DNA from: Isoetes taiwanensis
Taxonomy: Eukaryota; Streptophyta; Lycopodiopsida; Isoetales; Isoetaceae
DNA: 64,000 bases
Direction: 5' to 3'
Assembly (NCBI GenBank): GCA_021234155.1
Contig: JAJEKV010000001.1
Location: 36,814,826-36,878,825, forward strand
This document shows, one piece after another, positions 58,943 through 64,000 of this stretch. The position numbers were made by a program, and so were the translations under genes. The notes under the pieces are model-generated. The model saw only the letters and a program-made list of their open reading frames with translations, searched no databases and was not told where the DNA came from. The number at the start of each line of letters is the position of its first letter. The first letter of the stretch is position 1.

Positions 58943-61900
58943 ATGGACGATAATGATAGAATTGTACTAGAGAGATATAGAGAGAGAAATCGGCAAAGAG
59001 CTAGAGAACATTATGCAAATTTGTCGGAGGAAGATAGGGAAAGGACACGATGTATGAGAAGAGAACGCTATGCCAATTTGTCTATCAATGATAGGGAGAG
59101 AGTACGACAAAGAGAGAGAGAACGCTATGCAGACTTGCATGAGGAAGAGAGAGAGATAATTCGACAAAGAGCAGCAGAACGATATGCAAACTTGCAAGAG
59201 GAAGACAGAGAGATAATTCGACAAAGAGCTGCAGAACGATATCAAAACTTGCCCGACAAGGATAGAGCGAGAATTCGGGAAAGGGAAATAGCCCGCTATG
59301 CAGATTTATCTGAGGATGATAGAAGTGAAATACTGCAAAGACGAGCGGAGTGCTATGCATGTCTTCCTGAACAAGATAGGTTTAGAATGCGAGAGAGGGC
59401 TAGAAAACGTTTAGGACGTTCCCATTCTAGACCCATAATACACAGAGATTCAACATATAATGTATCATCCAGCCAAACACGCATGCAGGAAAAGGATGGT
59501 GTATCGGATGTAGCGATATCCACATTGGCCCATTGGCAGGGGCAAGCACAACAAATGAATTTAGCCATACGTCGTAGTTATGTAATGTGTACATGGAATA
59601 AGAGATGTACATATTGTCAAATCCCATTGCTCAATGTTGAGCATGACGGATTTTGTTGCAATAGAGGGAGATGGTTACTACCATCTTTGCCCCCCTTGCC
59701 CATGGCACTGCAAAACCTATACAACACCCAAGGATTTGCTGAACTATCAAGAAAAGTGAACAGATTATTCTGTTTTAGTGTGCTTGGTGTAAGTGGTGGA
59801 TTTGTAAATTTGGATTTCCCGTCGTCGGTAACTATTACCGGACGAACATATCACCCATTACGTCCCACCGCAGAATCAGGCCATCCGATGCATTGGTATA
59901 TCTACGATGAATCAGAACGATACACACATGCACATGCCCAAAATGTGCCATTTCAGTGGGTGGCAATTGTTGGCTCAATCCTCGACCAGATAAATCCATT
60001 TATTCGGAACCTTCGAACTATGGGAAGCATGGGCTTGCCATCAGCATATATAACAATTGAAGGAGCAGTTGCCAGCAATGAAATTGCAGCCATTGTAGAT
60101 GTTAACAACACATCTGATATTGCGCCACGGGTCGCTGGATTTTGGGTTCAAAACGAAGGGGAGCCAACGTTTATTAATATCCTCGATCCTATGTACGAAC
60201 CATTACAATATCCCCTCCTATTCCCCCATGGCAGTGTGGGTTGGGGACCTAAAAATGAATATGGTCTTACGCAATTACAATGGTATAGGACCAGATTGCT
60301 ACATGAAGAACGATTCCTCCAATTAGGTCGTTTATGTGGAGAATACTTGGTTGACATGTATTCAAGAGTTGAGGATGCTCGATTAAATTATTTTAGGACG
60401 CCTACATTTTGCAACCGGAGAGTGCAATATGATGAGGACTATTCTGAACGAGAGAATGATGATGGAAATCATGTTATCTTGCCTTCATCTTTCCTGGGGT
60501 GTCAAAGATGGTGCTCTGTGCAAGTGGCGGATGCATTGGCGCTCTCGAGATCAAAAGGTCGTCCAACTTTATTCATCACTATGACTACGAATACCGATTG
60601 GCCTGAAATACGAGTCAGACTTAGACCTGGACAAAATGCGTCTGACGTTCCTATGATCGTTGTCCGATGCTTTCATGGAAGATTACAACGGTTGAAGGAG
60701 CTCCTTCATAAATTCTTCCAATGCATATCGTATGTGATAACAGTTATAGAATTTCAAAAACGTGGATTGCCACATGCCCACCTCGTCTTGCATACCGAGC
60801 CCGACATACCAATCGAATGCATTGATGATATCATCTCTGCTGAGTTGCCTACAGACCCAGTCCTTCGAGGACAAGTCCAAAAATTCATGATACATAGACA
60901 TTCAGAAAGGTGCTCACCAAATGGTAATCCATGTTGTTACAAATATCCAAAGGACATCAACCCAACAACACATCTTGATTCAAAGGGTTATGTGCAATAT
61001 AGGAGGAGAAGTGTAGAGGATGCATGGGTGGTTCCATACAATGCCTTCCTCCTCCATGAGTTGGATTGTCACATTATGGTAGACATTGCATCCACAGTTC
61101 ATGTATTCTCTTATCTTTATGGTTATATCTACAAGGGATTTGACAATGCCAATTTTCGGGTATCCCAGAATAGGCATTCAACTTCTATACCATCATCATT
61201 AGGTAATGAACATCGAATAGGCACTGAATCCTCGTCGAGAAATAATAATCAAAGAGAAAATACTACTAGCCAACTATCAGGTTCTGCACCATCTGATCAA
61301 ACTACTAGGAGACCTCATAGGGATGAAATACAGGATTACTTGAGGGCACGTTATCTGTCAGCAACAGAAGCGGCGTGGAGAACAATGTCATATGACATAA
61401 CAAATAAGTCTCCTGCTGTAAAATGCCTACCCCTACATCTGCCACATTCAAACACGAGGTCGTTATTAGATCGATATTTCTTACGACCTCTGAATCACGA
61501 GTTTGATGCCTTTACGTATATCCAATATTATGAACAATACTCGTTAAGTACATATAATCCAGCATTGGCTATCGAATATGGAACTCATTTGGAACAAGAG
61601 CAAGAGGGGTTCACGAGGAACATAGTGAAGAGGAGGGCAAGGCAACCAATTGTATGTAGGATACAATTGCTATTGCCTCGAGTAGGAGAAGCATTCTACT
61701 TAAGACAAATCCTACTACATCGCCCTGTGAGGACATGGGATGAGCTAAAGGTCATCAATGAACAGCAATATGAAACTTACCAGCAAGCTGCAGAGGCGGG
61801 AGGGTTACTCGCAGCACATAATGAGGCAGTATTAGTCATGGAAGAAGCCGTTTCTCTATCATTGAGTCCCACACAACTGCGATTTCTTTTTGCCATGCTA

Positions 61901-62395
61901 CTTCTTGATCAAGGTCCAGCAATAGAGCTATGGAGCAAGTTCAAAATACCAATGAGTGTTGACCTATTAGACGAATATTCAAATGACGAGACAATCGCCT
62001 TCAATGAATCCCTTCATTTAATCAACAACATTCTAACACAACATAGTACCAATGTCATGGCATTTGGTCTCCAGCTACAACCTGTCATGTATGAATTACA
62101 AAAATTTCCTGACCATGGCCAGTACTTAGATAAGGTGATGCAAATGATGAGTATAATGAACGATGACCAACAAAAGGTATACGGCTTCATTCGAGAATGG
62201 TTAGAATCCACAGAAAGCAATCAACCTTTATTCATCGATGGAAAGGCCGGCAGGGGCAAAACATTCCTGTTAAATTGCATATGTCTATCTATACGCGGCA
62301 GTACTTCCATGCGGCACGACAGCATTGGCAGGTCTTCAATACCCAGGAGGACGAACGGCCCACTCGCTGTTCCAAATCCCTGTAGAAGAAAATAA
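58943..62395 (+). CDS. Helitron Rep-helicase, N-terminal and Rep part
   Basis: The frame starts ATGGACGATAATG. Residues about 20-152 are seven tandem 19-residue repeats of the form (R/A)ER-YANL-x-EEDRE-x-IRQR. A Cys-rich stretch follows (CTWNKRCTYC..GFCC). Then comes the Helitron-like N/Rep domain from about residue 450: EYLVDMYSRVEDARLNYFR, LFITMTTNTDWPEI, the HUH motif HAH at 611-613 in KRGLPHAHLVLHTE, and the tyrosine segment YLYGYIYKG at 724-732. Walker A GKAGRGKT is at 1100-1107. The last roughly 30 residues are out of frame with the helicase, which continues in the +1 frame. The protein nicks and rolling-circle-replicates Helitron DNA. The long open frame implies recent activity. Confidence 0.93.
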   Translation: MDDNDRIVLERYRERNRQRAREHYANLSEEDRERTRCMRRERYANLSINDRERVRQRERERYADLHEEEREIIRQRAAERYANLQEEDREIIRQRAAERYQNLPDKDRARIREREIARYADLSEDDRSEILQRRAECYACLPEQDRFRMRERARKRLGRSHSRPIIHRDSTYNVSSSQTRMQEKDGVSDVAISTLAHWQGQAQQMNLAIRRSYVMCTWNKRCTYCQIPLLNVEHDGFCCNRGRWLLPSLPPLPMALQNLYNTQGFAELSRKVNRLFCFSVLGVSGGFVNLDFPSSVTITGRTYHPLRPTAESGHPMHWYIYDESERYTHAHAQNVPFQWVAIVGSILDQINPFIRNLRTMGSMGLPSAYITIEGAVASNEIAAIVDVNNTSDIAPRVAGFWVQNEGEPTFINILDPMYEPLQYPLLFPHGSVGWGPKNEYGLTQLQWYRTRLLHEERFLQLGRLCGEYLVDMYSRVEDARLNYFRTPTFCNRRVQYDEDYSERENDDGNHVILPSSFLGCQRWCSVQVADALALSRSKGRPTLFITMTTNTDWPEIRVRLRPGQNASDVPMIVVRCFHGRLQRLKELLHKFFQCISYVITVIEFQKRGLPHAHLVLHTEPDIPIECIDDIISAELPTDPVLRGQVQKFMIHRHSERCSPNGNPCCYKYPKDINPTTHLDSKGYVQYRRRSVEDAWVVPYNAFLLHELDCHIMVDIASTVHVFSYLYGYIYKGFDNANFRVSQNRHSTSIPSSLGNEHRIGTESSSRNNNQRENTTSQLSGSAPSDQTTRRPHRDEIQDYLRARYLSATEAAWRTMSYDITNKSPAVKCLPLHLPHSNTRSLLDRYFLRPLNHEFDAFTYIQYYEQYSLSTYNPALAIEYGTHLEQEQEGFTRNIVKRRARQPIVCRIQLLLPRVGEAFYLRQILLHRPVRTWDELKVINEQQYETYQQAAEAGGLLAAHNEAVLVMEEAVSLSLSPTQLRFLFAMLLLDQGPAIELWSKFKIPMSVDLLDEYSNDETIAFNESLHLINNILTQHSTNVMAFGLQLQPVMYELQKFPDHGQYLDKVMQMMSIMNDDQQKVYGFIREWLESTESNQPLFIDGKAGRGKTFLLNCICLSIRGSTSMRHDSIGRSSIPRRTNGPLAVPNPCRRK

Positions 62396-63479
62396 CGCGG
62401 CGCTTCATTCAATGATAGAACATGATTCTGGAGCGGCAGAATTGCTCATTGCAACTAAGGTGATTATCTGGGATGAATTCCCAATGGCAAATAAAGCTGT
62501 CATAGAAAGTGCCCATCATTTATTGCAAAGACTATGTAGAAACAGTCTTCACTTTGGAGGCAAACACTTTATCGGTGCTGGGGATTTTAGACAAGTCGCA
62601 CCTGTTGTCAAGGGAGGAGGAAGAAATGCAGCATATAACGCATCCATAAAATCCTCTCCATTATGGCAAACTTTTCGTGTGTTCAGATTGGAACAACCGG
62701 TACGCAACGCTCGTGACCCTGAATTAATGCGTTTTGTCGATCGCATCGGAGAGAATTGGGAGGAGTCTACTGTCTCACTGGATATCTTCAACATAACTAC
62801 TAGTGTAGAAGATAGCGTTGAATTCCTTTACCCATCCAACATACTTCGAGATTCAGATTCATGCAAGAAGCGCAACCTTTTGTCGACTATCAATAAGAGC
62901 AGAGTTCCTAATAATGACAAATCTTATTATAGTCACGATCACATCACTGAACAAGATGAAATTATACATGACCACCCCTACGCAACATCAGATTTCCTTA
63001 ATAACTTCACACACTCCGGAATACCTAACCACGAACTAAAGCTTAAGGTAGGTGCAATCTGCCACATTATGAAACGGCTCGACATGGAAAAAGGTTTAGT
63101 GAAAAATGCAAGAGTTATGGTCGTATCAATGCACGCGAAGTTTGTAATGGTAAGAGTATTAGATGAGGCAAGTCAAGAAGATGCATGTACGTATCCGATC
63201 TCTAGAACTGACTTCTTTTATCAACCGGAGAATCAGCCGTGGACCATTCATAGACGTCAATTACCCCTCCGATTATCATATGCAACCACTTTCAATAGCT
63301 GCCAAGGATTGACGTTGGATCGTGTTGTTATTGACCTACGTACTGAGGTATTCGCACATGGCCAGTTATACACTGCGCTTACTCGTATGCGAACGAGAGA
63401 AGATGCTCTCATCCTACTCTCACCAGAGAACATTACGAGGTGCACCAAAAATGTTGTCTATAAGGAGTTATTGTGCTGA
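62283..63479 (+). CDS. Helitron Rep-helicase, PIF1-type helicase part (frameshifted)
   Basis: Another frame carries on from the Walker A region: AAVLPCGTTALAGLQYPGGR, TAHSLFQIP, Walker B VIIWDEFPM, HFIGAGDFRQVAPV, LEQPVRNA, and the C-terminal NSCQGLTLDRVVIDL and HGQLYTALTRMRTREDALIL. It is a PIF1-family 5'-3' helicase module that unwinds the displaced strand. A single-base gain (or two-base loss) at about 62285-62300 would explain the break. In-frame sequence reaches back to about 62283, and TGA ends it at 63479. With the upstream part the element protein would be about 1500 residues, normal for Helitrons. Confidence 0.92.
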   Translation, partial: VYLYAAVLPCGTTALAGLQYPGGRTAHSLFQIPVEENNAALHSMIEHDSGAAELLIATKVIIWDEFPMANKAVIESAHHLLQRLCRNSLHFGGKHFIGAGDFRQVAPVVKGGGRNAAYNASIKSSPLWQTFRVFRLEQPVRNARDPELMRFVDRIGENWEESTVSLDIFNITTSVEDSVEFLYPSNILRDSDSCKKRNLLSTINKSRVPNNDKSYYSHDHITEQDEIIHDHPYATSDFLNNFTHSGIPNHELKLKVGAICHIMKRLDMEKGLVKNARVMVVSMHAKFVMVRVLDEASQEDACTYPISRTDFFYQPENQPWTIHRRQLPLRLSYATTFNSCQGLTLDRVVIDLRTEVFAHGQLYTALTRMRTREDALILLSPENITRCTKNVVYKELLC

Positions 63480-63770
63480 TGAAGTATGTTTTCCTCAATC
63501 TTTTTTCTGTACAGGTCATGCAAAAAGACGATAGAGAACTGGACTTCCTATAAGGTGCGTCTTCTCCATCTTTCACAATTATCACAAGCATGTTTTCTTC
63601 AACTTTCATTACAGGTTACGTAAGAAAAAAATAAAACAATTGGACTTCAAATAAGGTACATCCCCTACACCTTTAATATGTACTATTATCTGCCCATATG
63701 ATACGTGATCAGCTGTTTAATTACCATGAGATTCCCCTCGATGTTTTATCAAAAAGAAAAAATAAAATCC
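63480..63770. other. Helitron downstream region; no 3' end seen
   Basis: Contains two diverged direct copies of a CAGGT..GTAAGAA/TGCAAAAA..GACTTCctATAAGGT-like unit (63512-63660). No stem-loop plus CTRR terminus was found before the SINE pair, so the Helitron's 3' end probably lies beyond the window. Confidence 0.45.
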
Positions 63771-63876
63771 ATCCATCGCGGTGATGGTTTAGTGGTAAAT
63801 CCATTGGTTATGGGATGCCCCCAGCCAGGATCAAAACCCATTGACTAGCATCGGATGGTTAAAAAATGAAAAAGAA
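63771..63876 (+). mobile_element. tRNA-derived SINE-like unit 1
   Basis: A-box-like TGGTTTAGTGG (63785-63795) and B-box-like GGATCAAAACC (63838-63848), then ACTAGCATCGGATGG and an A-rich tail. It is a diverged copy of the unit at 63890-64000. Confidence 0.6.
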
Positions 63877-63889
63877 AATAGAAATAATA

Positions 63890-64000
63890 TCCATCGCGCT
63901 TGTGGCCTAGTGGTTAGGCTAGTGGTTATGGGAAAACCCCACCCAGGCTCAAAACCCACTGACTACCATCGGATGGTGGAAAAAGAAAATGAAAAAATCA
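63890..64000 (+). mobile_element. tRNA-derived SINE-like unit 2
   Basis: A box TGGCCTAGTGG (63903-63913) fits the TGGCNNAGTGG consensus exactly. A B-box-like GGCTCAAAACC follows at 63946-63956. Both units start CCATCGCG and end CATCGGATGG followed by A-rich DNA. The second may continue past the window edge. Confidence 0.65.

Noticed and set aside
58967-59360. Two overlapping minus-strand frames of about 90 codons
   Set aside because: They are antisense to the Helitron 57-bp coding repeats; their apparent periodicity is only a reflection of these repeats.
62325-62395. Helicase part read as an independent gene starting at a TTG near 62325
   Set aside because: The frame continues upstream without a real start and carries the middle of a PIF1 helicase. 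It is the frameshifted second half of one Helitron protein.
63480-63770. Search for the Helitron 3' end behind the helicase stop
   Set aside because: No GC-rich stem-loop followed by CTRR and T was found; the end probably lies outside the window.

Overview
The window is nuclear DNA from a land plant with a large, transposon-packed genome. A gymnosperm would fit, but nothing here proves the lineage. The evidence is an intron-containing plant gene with GT..AG introns, plant-type LTR retrotransposons primed by initiator-Met tRNA, chromoviruses, Copia and L1-type LINE remnants, hAT MITEs, Helitrons and tRNA-derived SINEs. No bacterial, organellar or viral gene set is present.

Layout. 1-1.6 kb holds a decayed LINE reverse transcriptase (minus). 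3.2-3.7 kb holds a complete hAT-type MITE. 4.4-9.9 kb carries exon-like gene debris, including one sorting-nexin-1-like exon. 12.6-15.7 kb holds the only gene that looks intact: a three-exon PHD-finger regulator of the MS1/MMD1 family (minus), encoding 712 residues. 16-22 kb is a microsatellite, short tandem repeats and a Helitron 3' terminus. 22.5-35.55 kb is a nest. A 5'-truncated, minus-strand Ty3/Gypsy chromovirus (3' LTR, chromodomain, integrase) is split by a complete, younger 10.4-kb LTR element (24368-34803) with a perfect 5-bp target duplication. 35.5-38.2 kb is a decayed Copia element interrupted by a segment ending in a strong foldback. 39-48 kb is old Gypsy, LTR and LINE debris plus a repeat family rich in CATGCATG. 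48-50 kb has a foldback and a 23-bp-TIR element. 54.5-54.9 kb is a glutamine:fructose-6-phosphate aminotransferase pseudogene fragment. 56-64 kb is AT-rich duplicated DNA, a second hAT MITE, a nearly full Helitron Rep-helicase and a tandem pair of SINE-like units.

The most unusual signal lies in the young LTR element. Its first ORF after the primer-binding site begins M-ARTKQTAR, identical to residues 1-8 of histone H3. The same internal region carries three 67-bp copies of one strong hairpin, and no reverse transcriptase or integrase could be recognised. I read it as a non-autonomous, LARD-like element whose Gag-position protein carries an H3-tail mimic. A second point of interest is the Helitron transposase, whose N-terminus is built from seven 19-residue charged repeats.

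Apart from the PHD gene, most coding stretches are broken by stops or frameshifts. Coordinates for degenerate elements are approximate unless terminal repeats or target duplications fix them.
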